NCBI RefSeq assembly: GCF_002454115.1
Contig: NZ_DKIH01000013.1
Span: 419,674 to 483,673 of the forward strand
DNA from: Sphingopyxis sp. UBA6723
GTDB lineage: Bacteria > Pseudomonadota > Alphaproteobacteria > Sphingomonadales > Sphingomonadaceae
Direction of reading: 5' to 3'
Length of the DNA stretch: 64,000 bases
Position 1 is the first letter of the stretch. Each line of letters starts with the position of its first letter. This document shows positions 8,887 to 17,440 of the stretch, in pieces. Made by a program: the position numbers and the translations under genes. Under the pieces are notes generated by a model that had not been told where the DNA came from, ran no database searches, and saw nothing but the letters and a program-made list of their open reading frames with translations.

Positions 8887-11424
8887 CTATTCCGTCGCCG
8901 CGGCCTTTTTCGCCGGAGCTTTCTTCTTCGGCGCCGCCTTCTTCGGCGCCGCCTTCTTCTTCCCCTTCGCCGGTCCCTTCGCAGCGCGCGCGTCGATCAA
9001 TGCGATCGCTTCTTCCAGCGTCAAGGCGGCGGGCTCCATCGACTTGGGCAGCGTGGCATTGGTCGTACCGTCGGTGACATAAGGGCCAAAGCGCCCCTCC
9101 ATCAGCTTCATCTCACCGCCGCTGGTCGGGTGCGGGCCGAAAGTGTTGAGCGGCTCGGCCTTGGTTCGCCCGCGTCCGCCGCCCGCCGCCGCTTCCGCGA
9201 TACGGACAACCGCCGCGTTCATGCCGATGTCGAAGATTTCGGCAGTCCCGGTCAGCTTGGCATATTTGCCGTCGTGGAGCAGGTACGGGCCATAGCGCCC
9301 CAGCCCTGCCATGATGACCTTGCCGCTTTCGGGATGCGTCCCGACCTCGCGCGGCAGGCTGAGCAGCCGCAGCGCATAGTCGAGGTCGAAATCCTCCACA
9401 GGAATGTCCTTGGGGATCGACGAGCGTTTCGCCTCCTTGCCGTCACCGAGCTGGATGTACGGCCCGAAGCGCCCGCTGCGCTTGGTGACTTCCAGCCCGC
9501 TGTCGGGATCATTGCCCATCGTCTCGGGGCCGGTGTCGGCGCCGTCACTGCCGCCCGGCTGCGCAAATTTGCGCGTATATTTGCAGTCGGGATAGTTGCT
9601 GCACGCGATGAACGGCCCGAACTTACCACCGCGCAGCGCCAGCTTGCCGGTACCGCAATTGGGGCAGATGCGCGGGTCGGTGCCGTCGCCCTTGTCGGGG
9701 AAGAGATAGGGGCCGAGGAAGATGTCGAGCTCCGCGGTAATCTCCGACGGCTTTTGCTCCATCACCTCGCCGGTGCGCGGTTTGAAATCGCGCCAGAAGC
9801 GTTCGAGCACCGCCTGCCACTGCGCGCGGCCGCCCGACACATCGTCAAGCTCTTCCTCAAGCCCGGCGGTATAGTCATATTGCACATAGCGGGTGAAGAA
9901 GCGTTCGAGGAACGCCGTGAGCAATCGCCCACTCTCTTCCGGCATGAACCGGTTCTTCTCAACCGTCACATATTCGCGGTCCTTCAGCACCTGAAGGATC
10001 GACGCATAGGTCGACGGGCGCCCGATGCCGAGCTCCTCCATCTTCTTGACCAAGCTCGCTTCCGAATAGCGCGGCGGCGGCTGGGTCTCGTGGCTTTCGG
10101 TTTCGACCCCGGTCTTGGCCGGCGCGTCGCCTTTGGCCATTGCGGGCAACAGGCGCGCATCCTCGTCCTCGCTGTCATCGCGGCCTTCGTCGTAGAGCGC
10201 CAGGAAGCCGGGGAATTTGATCACCTGACCCGTCGCGCGCAGCATCGTCTTGCCGGTGCCGTCGGTCAGGTCGATGCTGGTGCGCTCAAGCCGCGCCGAC
10301 GCCATTTGGCTCGCCATCGCGCGCTTCCAGATCAGCTCGTACAGCCGCGCATGGTCGCCGCCGCCGACCTTGTCCTTCGAAAAATCGGTCGGACGGATCG
10401 CCTCATGCGCTTCCTGCGCATTCTTGGCCTTGGTCTGATATTGCCGCGGCTGATCGGGAACATAGCCGCCGTCGTAGCGGTCCGCGATTGCTTTCCGCGC
10501 CGCGCTGATCGCGCTGCCGTCCATCTGGACGCCGTCGGTCCGCATGTACGTAATCGCGCCGTCTTCATACAAACCCTGCGCTATCCGCATCGTGTGGCTG
10601 GCCGAGAAGCCGAGCTTGCGTGCCGCTTCCTGCTGTAGGGTCGAGGTCGTGAACGGCGGCGGCGGGTTGCGCGTCAGCGGCTTGGTCTCGACCACATCGA
10701 CAGTGAAATGACCCGCTTTTACATCGGCCTCGGCAGCGCGTGCATCGGCTTCGTTGGTGATCGTCAGCCGTTCGATTTTGTCGCCGCGCCAGCGCGCGAG
10801 CCGCGCCTTGAACGGCGTTCCCGACATTTCGAACAGCCCGGTGATCGACCAGTATTGCTGCGCAACAAAAGCCTCGATCTCGCGCTCGCGTTCGACGATC
10901 ATGCGCAGCGTCACCGACTGGACGCGCCCGGCCGATTTGGCACCGGGCAGCTTGCGCCACAGCACCGGCGACAGGGTAAAGCCGACCAGATAATCGAGCG
11001 CGCGGCGGGCGCGATAGGCGTCGATCAGATCCTCGTCGAGCGCGCGCGGTGCCGCCATCGCGGTCAGCACCGCATCCTTGGTAATCGCGTTGAACGTCAC
11101 CCGATCAACCGATGCCGGCAACGCCTTTTTGCTGCGCAGCAATTCCTGCACATGCCAACTGATCGCCTCGCCCTCGCGATCAGGGTCGGTCGCGAGGATC
11201 AGGCGGTCAGCGCCCTTGGCGGCATCCTGGATTTCCTTCATCCGCTTCGCCTTGTCGGGGTACAGCAGCCACTGCATCGCAAAGCCGTCGTCGGGATCGA
11301 CCGACCCGTCCTTGGGCGGCAGGTCGCGGACATGGCCATAGGAGGCGAGCACCTTGAAATCGCGTCCCAGATATTTCTCGATCGTCTTCGCCTTTGCGGG
11401 CGATTCCACAATTACCAACTGCAT
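8887..11424 (-). CDS. topA: DNA topoisomerase I
   Basis: An 845-residue type IA topoisomerase that relaxes negative supercoils. The Toprim domain is at the N-terminus (MQLVIVESPAKAKT; acidic triad in ATDPDREGE, Asp80/Asp82), and the catalytic tyrosine is Tyr293 in GAITYMRTDG. A four-cysteine zinc module (CPNCGTGKL to CSNYPDC) is followed by several GRFGPY-type C-terminal repeats, ending in a Lys/Ala-rich basic tail common in alphaproteobacterial TopA. The start has AAGG nine bases upstream. The short region 5' of it holds the palindrome CGTACGTACG (about 11454-11463). Confidence 0.95.
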   Translation of the reverse strand: MQLVIVESPAKAKTIEKYLGRDFKVLASYGHVRDLPPKDGSVDPDDGFAMQWLLYPDKAKRMKEIQDAAKGADRLILATDPDREGEAISWHVQELLRSKKALPASVDRVTFNAITKDAVLTAMAAPRALDEDLIDAYRARRALDYLVGFTLSPVLWRKLPGAKSAGRVQSVTLRMIVEREREIEAFVAQQYWSITGLFEMSGTPFKARLARWRGDKIERLTITNEADARAAEADVKAGHFTVDVVETKPLTRNPPPPFTTSTLQQEAARKLGFSASHTMRIAQGLYEDGAITYMRTDGVQMDGSAISAARKAIADRYDGGYVPDQPRQYQTKAKNAQEAHEAIRPTDFSKDKVGGGDHARLYELIWKRAMASQMASARLERTSIDLTDGTGKTMLRATGQVIKFPGFLALYDEGRDDSEDEDARLLPAMAKGDAPAKTGVETESHETQPPPRYSEASLVKKMEELGIGRPSTYASILQVLKDREYVTVEKNRFMPEESGRLLTAFLERFFTRYVQYDYTAGLEEELDDVSGGRAQWQAVLERFWRDFKPRTGEVMEQKPSEITAELDIFLGPYLFPDKGDGTDPRICPNCGTGKLALRGGKFGPFIACSNYPDCKYTRKFAQPGGSDGADTGPETMGNDPDSGLEVTKRSGRFGPYIQLGDGKEAKRSSIPKDIPVEDFDLDYALRLLSLPREVGTHPESGKVIMAGLGRYGPYLLHDGKYAKLTGTAEIFDIGMNAAVVRIAEAAAGGGRGRTKAEPLNTFGPHPTSGGEMKLMEGRFGPYVTDGTTNATLPKSMEPAALTLEEAIALIDARAAKGPAKGKKKAAPKKAAPKKKAPAKKAAATE

Positions 11425-11490
11425 GAAAAACCTTAGTCCTTGCTGTCCCTTACGTACGTACGCGTGAGGGTGGCGTCGCCGCGCGCCGCG

Positions 11491-12159
11491 TCAACCGAAA
11501 ATTTCTTGCAAGGCGGGAGCGGGTTGTTCGATGTTCAGCAACAGGCTCACCGCTGCCAGATAGCCACCCACGATCCCCGCCGCTGCGACAAGGTTGGTCG
11601 CGAGCAACCATCCAAACCCATATTCGGCGACGAGCGCCGGAGCCACCTCCCCCAGCACCAGTGGCGCGACAGACAGCACGCCAAGGATCAAACCGACGCC
11701 CAGCGCGGCGGGCCAGTGAGCCGCCAGCATATCCCAGCTCTGCCGCATCGCAGCCCGGCGCCCACCGCCATCACGCACCAGCAGCGCGCTCGCGAGGTAC
11801 CACCGCGCAAAAACGTAGAACCCCGGCAAGATAAAAAGGACGAGCCCCAGCACCACTCCAAGCCCGATCAACAGACCCTGCAAATAGACGCTCAAAGAAT
11901 TGACGACCGGCAGGGCGGGCGTAACCCCGACCTGTTCAAAGGCTTCCCGGGTAATCCATACCTGAACGAATGTGATCAAAATGCCATAGACGATCAGGAC
12001 GAAACTTGCCGCGTCGCCCATCCGCTCAAAGGCAACGTCCGAAGCAACCCCTGCGACGGCGGTCGCCAGCCAGCCGACCAGGATAGTGCCCGGCATGGCG
12101 GCCGCCGTATCCCAGCTTCGTCGCAGAGTCGGAACCAGCAGGCTCGCATCAAATTGCAT
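11491..12159 (-). CDS. Multi-pass membrane protein of unknown function
   Basis: A 222-residue hydrophobic protein with about five predicted transmembrane segments (for example ILVGWLATAVAGVASDVAF, LLIGLGVVLGLVLFILPGF and GVGLILGVLSVAPLVLG). The LPGFYVFARWYLASALLVRDG stretch resembles the glycerophosphodiesterase-associated and YciC-like membrane domain families, but I cannot assign it. The start at 12159 (MQFDASLLVPTLRRSWD) follows GGGGAA. It is downstream of and co-directional with the VWA gene; a hairpin (12173-12196) lies just before its ribosome-binding region. Confidence 0.6.
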   Translation of the reverse strand: MQFDASLLVPTLRRSWDTAAAMPGTILVGWLATAVAGVASDVAFERMGDAASFVLIVYGILITFVQVWITREAFEQVGVTPALPVVNSLSVYLQGLLIGLGVVLGLVLFILPGFYVFARWYLASALLVRDGGGRRAAMRQSWDMLAAHWPAALGVGLILGVLSVAPLVLGEVAPALVAEYGFGWLLATNLVAAAGIVGGYLAAVSLLLNIEQPAPALQEIFG

Positions 12160-12172
12160 GGATCGATATTCC

Positions 12173-12196
12173 CCCTCGCATGCCTGTGTGCGAGGG
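12173..12196. other. Perfect 8-bp hairpin in front of the membrane protein gene
   Basis: CCCTCGCA and TGCGAGGG are perfect inverted arms with an 8-nt loop. No U-run follows on either strand, so it is not a classical intrinsic terminator; on the minus strand it sits immediately 5' of the ribosome-binding region of the gene starting at 12159. Confidence 0.5.
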
Positions 12197-12258
12197 TGGC
12201 GGGCGTGCCGTCCTTCCGTCAAGAGATTATCGGAACGACCGCCGTCAGGATCAAACCA

Positions 12259-13872
12259 TCACCCCTCCTGCCATTTGAAATCGGCGGGCAGGACGCATTT
12301 TCCCGCATCATATTTGCCGACGCTGCGGATGATTTCCTGGTCCTCGGGCTCGATGCGGCGGCCACTGATCTGGCTGTCGATCACGCGGCGCACCAGCGCG
12401 TCGAGCTTGGTCACCAGATAGCAGTCAATGGCTGGCGGCGCGTGCGGGTTGCCGACGCCGCTGTCGTCGGTCAGAAACAGGTACCGCGACTGGGTCGCTG
12501 CCGCCATCGCGCGCATCGCATATTCGGCCTTGTCGGCGACGCCCGATGCCGCGACCGGGGTGATATGGATGCGCTTGGCGCGCGCCGCTTCGGCGGCTTG
12601 CCAAGTCCGCCCGAATTTGTCGTCATGCGGCGGCGCGTCGGCCACCAGCAACAGCGACTTTACCGCGTCGGGACGCCAATCCTGCCCAACGGCGCGGATC
12701 ATCGCCTGATCCATTGCCTCGGGATAATCGCCGCCGCCATTCGCGCTCTGGCGCGCAAGCGCGCCTTGCACCCGCCCGACATCGCGATCGAACGCGACCG
12801 TGCGCGTGACATATTCGTCGCCAAGGTCGCGGTAGAAGACGAAGCCGATGCGGATATCGAGCGTACGATGCTTGGCAGTGATCGCGCTGATGATCGACCG
12901 CAGTTCAGACTGCAAATAATTGATCTCGTCGCCCATGCTACCCGTCGTATCGACGACTAGCATCAGATCGAGCTTGGTCACTTTGGTCGCGGCCTGATTG
13001 GCCGTCAGCCCGACCTGTTGCCCCCCGGCGGCATTGGCAACCAGCACCGGACGCGAATCGGCGATAGTCCGCCCCGCCTTGCGCGCGGTGACCGTGATCC
13101 GTTCGCTCAGCCGGTCGAGCCCTGGAAAGAAGACCGCGCTGCCGTCGGCCTGCGTCGCCATGGTGATGCTGTTGCCGTCGCTGCACGTCACGACGACGTC
13201 GGCAAAGGGAATGGGCTGGCCGTTGCGATCGGCGACCTTCACCGTCACGACCCGTGTTGTGTCGACGCGCGGCAAGCTAAGCACCTCCTGCCCCAAGTTG
13301 GCGCTGCGGTTCACATAGGCAGCGTAAAGCTCTGGGTTGAGCAAATCGTCATGCTCGCCCGCGGTCAGGATACCCGACTGGGGTTGCGGACGCGGCCTTG
13401 GATCCGGGCGTCGCGGCGGCAAAACGCGGGCGTCAAATGACCCTGGCACCGGTGGGGCCGCCGACCGTTCCGAGTCCGACAATGCGGTCGTTGGCTCTGC
13501 TCTTGGCAACTCTGATGTCGAAGATCCAATTCGCGAACCAGTGACTACCACGTCCGCTGTGCCGCTCGCATCGACATAGCCGGGAGGCGTCATGACCGGT
13601 GGCGGTGGCGGAGGCGGTGGCGCTGGCGGTGCGGGTTCGGATGCCATGGCAACGGCCTCACGATCACGCTTGCCGCCGCCCTCGGTTTTCGTGCTTCCGT
13701 TCGATTGCTGCTGCTGAACTTCCGGATCGAGCCGCGGCAGCGGATCGGCGGTGCGGCAGAAACCCTGGCCCTCAACCGACCTGGCCTGCGCCGTGGCAAA
13801 GGGCATCGGCCCGGGCGCGGACGCCAGCACTGCAACCATCGTCACGCTTGTCAGTAACGCGCTTCGCATCAT
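12259..13872 (-). CDS. Exported von Willebrand factor A domain protein
   Basis: A 537-residue protein. An N-terminal signal peptide is followed by a low-complexity region with a run of eight prolines (residues 85-92) and the motif DVVVTGSRI (107-115), which resembles the TonB-box region of sphingomonad TonB-dependent receptors. Next come a beta-sandwich, carboxypeptidase-regulatory-like segment (about 205-280) and a VWA domain from about residue 299 with a MIDAS motif DTTGSMG (308-314) and DAPPH. Function is unknown; VWA domains usually mediate metal-dependent protein contacts. I use ATG 13872 (MMRSALL) with GGGGA upstream; ATG 13902 lacks a ribosome-binding site. Confidence 0.75.
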   Translation of the reverse strand: MMRSALLTSVTMVAVLASAPGPMPFATAQARSVEGQGFCRTADPLPRLDPEVQQQQSNGSTKTEGGGKRDREAVAMASEPAPPAPPPPPPPPVMTPPGYVDASGTADVVVTGSRIGSSTSELPRAEPTTALSDSERSAAPPVPGSFDARVLPPRRPDPRPRPQPQSGILTAGEHDDLLNPELYAAYVNRSANLGQEVLSLPRVDTTRVVTVKVADRNGQPIPFADVVVTCSDGNSITMATQADGSAVFFPGLDRLSERITVTARKAGRTIADSRPVLVANAAGGQQVGLTANQAATKVTKLDLMLVVDTTGSMGDEINYLQSELRSIISAITAKHRTLDIRIGFVFYRDLGDEYVTRTVAFDRDVGRVQGALARQSANGGGDYPEAMDQAMIRAVGQDWRPDAVKSLLLVADAPPHDDKFGRTWQAAEAARAKRIHITPVAASGVADKAEYAMRAMAAATQSRYLFLTDDSGVGNPHAPPAIDCYLVTKLDALVRRVIDSQISGRRIEPEDQEIIRSVGKYDAGKCVLPADFKWQEG

Positions 13873-13984
13873 CCCAATCCCCGCAATGTAACACAATATC
13901 ATGAAACTGAAGCTCGACCGCTGAACCGTGGCTGAACCGCGATGAATGGTTCGATCGCCAATGCTTAGGGCGCTATGCCCGGCG

Positions 13985-15070
13985 TCACACGAGAGAAATC
14001 TTGGCTCCGGCGTGGCGTTCTAGACGTCCGGCGAGTTCGAGTTCGAGCAGGACGAGCTGGACGATTGCCGCCGCCTGTCCCGATTGCCGCACCAGTTCAT
14101 CAACAGCCACCGGGGTCGGACCGAGCAGGTCGATCACGCGTCGTCGGTCGCCGTCGCCCGCATCGGCATTGGTGGGGACCGCCGCATAGCTGTGCACCGG
14201 TTCGCGCACCATCCGCGTATCGATCGGCCCCACCGCCTCGATCACGTCATCGACAGTCTGAATCAAGGTCGCGCCCTCGCGGATCAGCAGGTTGCAGCCC
14301 TGCGCACGCGGGTCGAGCGGCGAGCCCGGCACCGCCATCACTTCGCGCCCATAATCGCCAGCGCGGCGCGCGGTGATCAGCGATCCGGAGCGCGGCGCCG
14401 CCTCGATCACCACGGTGCCATGCGCCAGCCCGGCGATGATCCGGTTGCGCGACGGGAAATGTCGCGCCAGCGGTTCACTGCCCGGCGGCTGTTCGGCGAT
14501 CAGCAACTGGTCGGTCGCGATCTTTTCCTGAAGGGCGGCATTTTCGGGCGGAAAGGCGATGTCGATGCCGCTCGCGATCACCCCCGCCGTCGATCCGCCG
14601 AGCGCGCCGATATGCGCCGCGGTATCGACCCCGCGCGCCAGCCCGCTGACCACCGTCACATCGCGCGCCGCGAGATCGACAGCGAGCTGGCGCGCAAAGC
14701 GGCACGCGACCGCCGAGGCGTTGCGCGCGCCGACGATCGCGATGCACGGGCGGCGGAGCATCGCGGTGTCGCCGCGCACGATAATCACCGGCGGCGCGCC
14801 TTCGACGGCACGCAGCAGCGGCGAATAATCGGCTTCGTCGCTGAAAATATGTCGCGCGCCCAGGTCGGCGGCGCGGGCCAGCTCACGCTCGGCAACATCG
14901 ACCGGCGCGATCCTGACCTTCCCTGCCCCGCCGCGCAGCGCCAGATCGGGCAGTGCGTCGAGTGCCGCTTCGCCCGATCCGAACCGCTGCATCAGCTGGT
15001 GCCAACTGACCGGGCCGACATGCGGGGTACGGATCAACCGCAGCCGCGCCAGCCGTTCGGCTGGGGTCAC
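13985..15070 (-). CDS. dprA: DNA-processing protein DprA
   Basis: A 361-residue protein. DprA binds incoming single-stranded DNA during natural transformation and loads RecA. The Rossmann-like core contains IAIVGARNASA, SGLARGVDTAAH and FPSRNRIIAGLA; an N-terminal helical region precedes it and a C-terminal winged-helix domain follows (TPVAVDELVRQSGQ). The frame is open much further upstream, but that part overlaps plsY; the true start is GTG 15070, overlapping the plsY stop as GTGA. Coupling of plsY and dprA is common in alphaproteobacteria. Confidence 0.9.
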   Translation of the reverse strand: MTPAERLARLRLIRTPHVGPVSWHQLMQRFGSGEAALDALPDLALRGGAGKVRIAPVDVAERELARAADLGARHIFSDEADYSPLLRAVEGAPPVIIVRGDTAMLRRPCIAIVGARNASAVACRFARQLAVDLAARDVTVVSGLARGVDTAAHIGALGGSTAGVIASGIDIAFPPENAALQEKIATDQLLIAEQPPGSEPLARHFPSRNRIIAGLAHGTVVIEAAPRSGSLITARRAGDYGREVMAVPGSPLDPRAQGCNLLIREGATLIQTVDDVIEAVGPIDTRMVREPVHSYAAVPTNADAGDGDRRRVIDLLGPTPVAVDELVRQSGQAAAIVQLVLLELELAGRLERHAGAKISLV

Positions 15071-15672
15071 GCCGCTGCGTCCTTCTTGCCGCCAATCCGC
15101 GGCTCGGTACCGGCGCGCAGCCGCGCGATATTTTCGCGGTGCCGCCACAGCACAATCACGGCAAGCCCCGCGAGGCCGGTCGCATACACCGGATAACCCA
15201 GCGCCAGCGCCGCAATCGGCGCCGCGACCGCCCCCAGCATTCCGCCGAGCGAGGAAATGCGCAGCAACAACACCGTTCCAATCCACACCGCAGCAAAGAT
15301 CAGCCCAATCGGCCAGGCGAGCGCGAGCGCAAGGCCAAGCAAAGTCGCGACCCCCTTGCCGCCGCGGAATTTCAGCCACACCGGATAACAATGGCCGATC
15401 ATCGCCGCCGCGCCCGCGATCATCGCGCCCTGATCGCCAAGTTCGGGGACGAAATGCCGTGCCAGGAGCACTGCCACCGCGCCCTTTGCGCCGTCGAGGA
15501 TTAACGTCGCCGCCGCCAGCCCCTTGCGCCCGGTGCGCAGCACATTGGTCGCGCCGATATTGCCCGAACCGATCTGGCGTAGATCGCCCGCACCGAACAG
15601 GCGCGTCAGAATGACACCAAAGGGGATCGAGCCGAGCAGATAGCCCATGGCGATCAGTAAGAAATTCGTCAT
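15067..15672 (-). CDS. plsY: Acyl-phosphate:glycerol-3-phosphate acyltransferase PlsY
   Basis: A 201-residue integral membrane enzyme, the family's usual size, that acylates glycerol-3-phosphate from acyl phosphate as the first step of phospholipid synthesis. Conserved cytoplasmic motifs are visible: GSIPFGVIL near the N-terminus, GSGNIGATNVLRTG, and the second-loop HCYPVWLKFRGGKGVAT. The start at 15672 (MTNFLL) has AAGGA at good spacing; an earlier ATG at 15693 is less likely. It is followed by dprA with a GTGA overlap. Confidence 0.93.
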   Translation of the reverse strand: MTNFLLIAMGYLLGSIPFGVILTRLFGAGDLRQIGSGNIGATNVLRTGRKGLAAATLILDGAKGAVAVLLARHFVPELGDQGAMIAGAAAMIGHCYPVWLKFRGGKGVATLLGLALALAWPIGLIFAAVWIGTVLLLRISSLGGMLGAVAAPIAALALGYPVYATGLAGLAVIVLWRHRENIARLRAGTEPRIGGKKDAAA

Positions 15673-15772
15673 GGCAATCCTTGCTCCGTTCATGGTGATA
15701 CTGGCGAAATTGGCGGACGCAATCAACGGATTCGGACGTGGATGGGGCCAAATCGGACGAGCATTAACAATC

Positions 15773-15848
15773 GTCATCCCGCCGAAAGCCGGGATCTCAA
15801 CGCTGCGTCAGGCTGATACGGCGACATCCCGGCCTTCGCCGGGATGAC
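15773..15848. repeat. Inverted repeat pair, family C, copy 2
   Basis: The arms CGTCATCCCGCCGAAAGCC and CCGGCCTTCGCCGGGATGAC surround a variable centre, in the divergent plsY/murI intergenic region. Confidence 0.9.
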
Positions 15849-15905
15849 AAAATGCCCGGGTTGGAACAGATTGAGCCGCGCCTTCCCCCCTGCTACGCGC
15901 CGCAC

Positions 15906-16709
15906 ATGAACCCCGCCGCGCACGCCCCCATCCTGTTTTTCGACTCCGGCCTCGGCGGCCTCTCCGTCCTTGGCCCCACCCGGGCGCTGTTGCCGACGGC
16001 CCCCATCGTTTATGCCGCCGACTATGCCGGTCTGCCTTATGGCCAGAAAAGTGAGGCCGAACTGGCCGCGCGCGTCCCGGCGCTGCTCGGGCGTCTCGTC
16101 GAACGCTATCAGCCACGCCTTGCGGTCATCGCTTGCAACACCGCCTCAACCATCGCGCTCGCGCATGTTCGCGCCGCGCTGGACCTGCCGATCGTCGGCA
16201 CCGTCCCCGCGATCAAGCCCGCAGCGCAGCTCACCAAAAGCGGCGTTATCGGCGTCCTCGGCACCGAAGCGACGGTGCGCCAGCCTTATGTCGATGACCT
16301 CAGCGCGCGCTTTGCGCAGGGCAAGACCGTGCTCCGCCACGGCAGCCCCGGGCTGGTCACTGGTGCCGAGGCGAAGCTGCGCGGTGAACCGGTCGATCCA
16401 GCGGTGATCGCGCGCGCCATCGCCGGGCTTCGCGATCAACCGGAGGGTGACGCGATCGATGTGATCGTGCTTGCCTGTACCCATTTCCCTTTGTTGGCCG
16501 ACGAATTACAGGCAGCGGCCGGTTCCGGCGTAATCCTGATCGACGGCGCCGAAGGGATCGCTCGGCGGATTGCCGCCTTGACGCTGGGCCAGCCATGGCC
16601 CGCCTCGGCAACTCCCGGCATCGCGCTGTTCACGCGCAGTGCCGACCGCCCACCACCGCCGCTCGCCACCTTGGCGCCCTATGGCATCGACCGCATCGAG
16701 ACGATTTGA
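15906..16709 (+). CDS. murI: Glutamate racemase
   Basis: A 267-residue cytoplasmic enzyme making D-glutamate for peptidoglycan. The two catalytic cysteines are seen in IACNTAS (Cys77) and LACTHFPLL (Cys191); the N-terminal FFDSGLGGLSVL and PYG motifs are also present. The ATG at 15906 (MNPAAH) is preferred over an upstream in-frame start, which would add 18 residues with no family resemblance. It is divergent from plsY across repeat C2 and convergent with the secreted Cys-rich protein, ending only four bases from it. Confidence 0.93.
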   Translation: MNPAAHAPILFFDSGLGGLSVLGPTRALLPTAPIVYAADYAGLPYGQKSEAELAARVPALLGRLVERYQPRLAVIACNTASTIALAHVRAALDLPIVGTVPAIKPAAQLTKSGVIGVLGTEATVRQPYVDDLSARFAQGKTVLRHGSPGLVTGAEAKLRGEPVDPAVIARAIAGLRDQPEGDAIDVIVLACTHFPLLADELQAAAGSGVILIDGAEGIARRIAALTLGQPWPASATPGIALFTRSADRPPPPLATLAPYGIDRIETI

Positions 16710-16713
16710 CGCA

Positions 16714-17238
16714 TCACTCGCGCCCCGCAGCGCAGGCCGCCAACCAGGCGCGATCTTCCGGCTGCGGCCCTTGTTCGCCCAGACTGCGAACGCGCGGCAT
16801 CCCCATGCCGGGCGTCACGCCCTGACAACTGGCGGGCGCATCGCTGGATGTGCTGAACAATCGGCCGCGGCACTGGAACAAGCGTTCGCTGGACGTACCC
16901 CACCCGATTTTGGCCGCATCGCGCGGCGCCCGACCAGCACAATAGGTGTCGGTCTCCGATCCCGGATCGCCACAGATCTTCTCGATTTGCGCGACCTTGT
17001 CCTTTACCGTGCCAACAAATCGCTGCTCGTAATAGGCGTTCGTCGCAAAATAGCGCTGAACGCCGCAAACTCGGCTGCCGCGCTGAGCCAGCAATTTGTA
17101 GGAGCATATCTCCGCCCTACTATAGGTTTCGCAGGTCATCCACGCCCCATCGAACGGAGCCGGCGCCGACGCCGGAGCGGGTGGCGACAGGGATATTCCA
17201 GCGGCGATTGACAATATAGCCATGGTCGGGAGGCGCAT
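16714..17238 (-). CDS. Secreted cysteine-rich protein of unknown function
   Basis: A 174-residue protein with a signal peptide (MRLPTMAILSIAAG, likely cut after APASA near residue 25). The mature part has eight cysteines and is otherwise soluble, which suggests disulfide bonds in the periplasm. I do not recognise a family. A well-placed AAGGAGCAAGG precedes ATG 17238, supporting the start. The gene is divergent from hemA, and a GATCAC-A-GTGATC palindrome lies between the two. Its end nearly abuts murI on the other strand. Confidence 0.6.
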   Translation of the reverse strand: MRLPTMAILSIAAGISLSPPAPASAPAPFDGAWMTCETYSRAEICSYKLLAQRGSRVCGVQRYFATNAYYEQRFVGTVKDKVAQIEKICGDPGSETDTYCAGRAPRDAAKIGWGTSSERLFQCRGRLFSTSSDAPASCQGVTPGMGMPRVRSLGEQGPQPEDRAWLAACAAGRE

Positions 17239-17310
17239 TTTGACCTTGCTCCTTTTTCGCGATTATTGGTTCGCGGCATAGCCGCCCGCGGTCAATATAC
17301 CGGTGCATTT

Positions 17311-17323
17311 GATCACAGTGATC
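17311..17323. promoter_or_regulatory. Palindrome GATCACAGTGATC, candidate operator of hemA
   Basis: A perfect 6-bp inverted repeat with one central base, extendable to TTGATCACAGTGATCGA with one mismatch. It lies 118 bases 5' of the hemA start and 73 bases 5' of the divergent secreted-protein gene. It resembles neither a clean FNR nor CRP site, whose half-site spacings differ, so the regulator is unknown. Confidence 0.35.
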
Positions 17324-17440
17324 GATACAATGACTTGCGAATCGTTCGCACTGGATTTCAGCCTGAATCACCGTTATTGGCCCGCCTGTTAAGTGCTGTC
17401 CTCCACGAGCGGCGCGGGAACCTGACTGCGGGGCCGAACC

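Noticed and set aside
11454..11463. CGTACGTACG palindrome before topA as an operator
   Set aside because: Short simple repeat of ACGT; no second site and no known regulator fits.
15071..15751. Upstream extension of dprA
   Set aside because: Overlaps plsY in another frame; the GTGA junction gives a natural DprA start.
17308..17326. FNR box upstream of hemA
   Set aside because: Half-sites are seven bases apart, not four as in TTGAT-N4-ATCAA.
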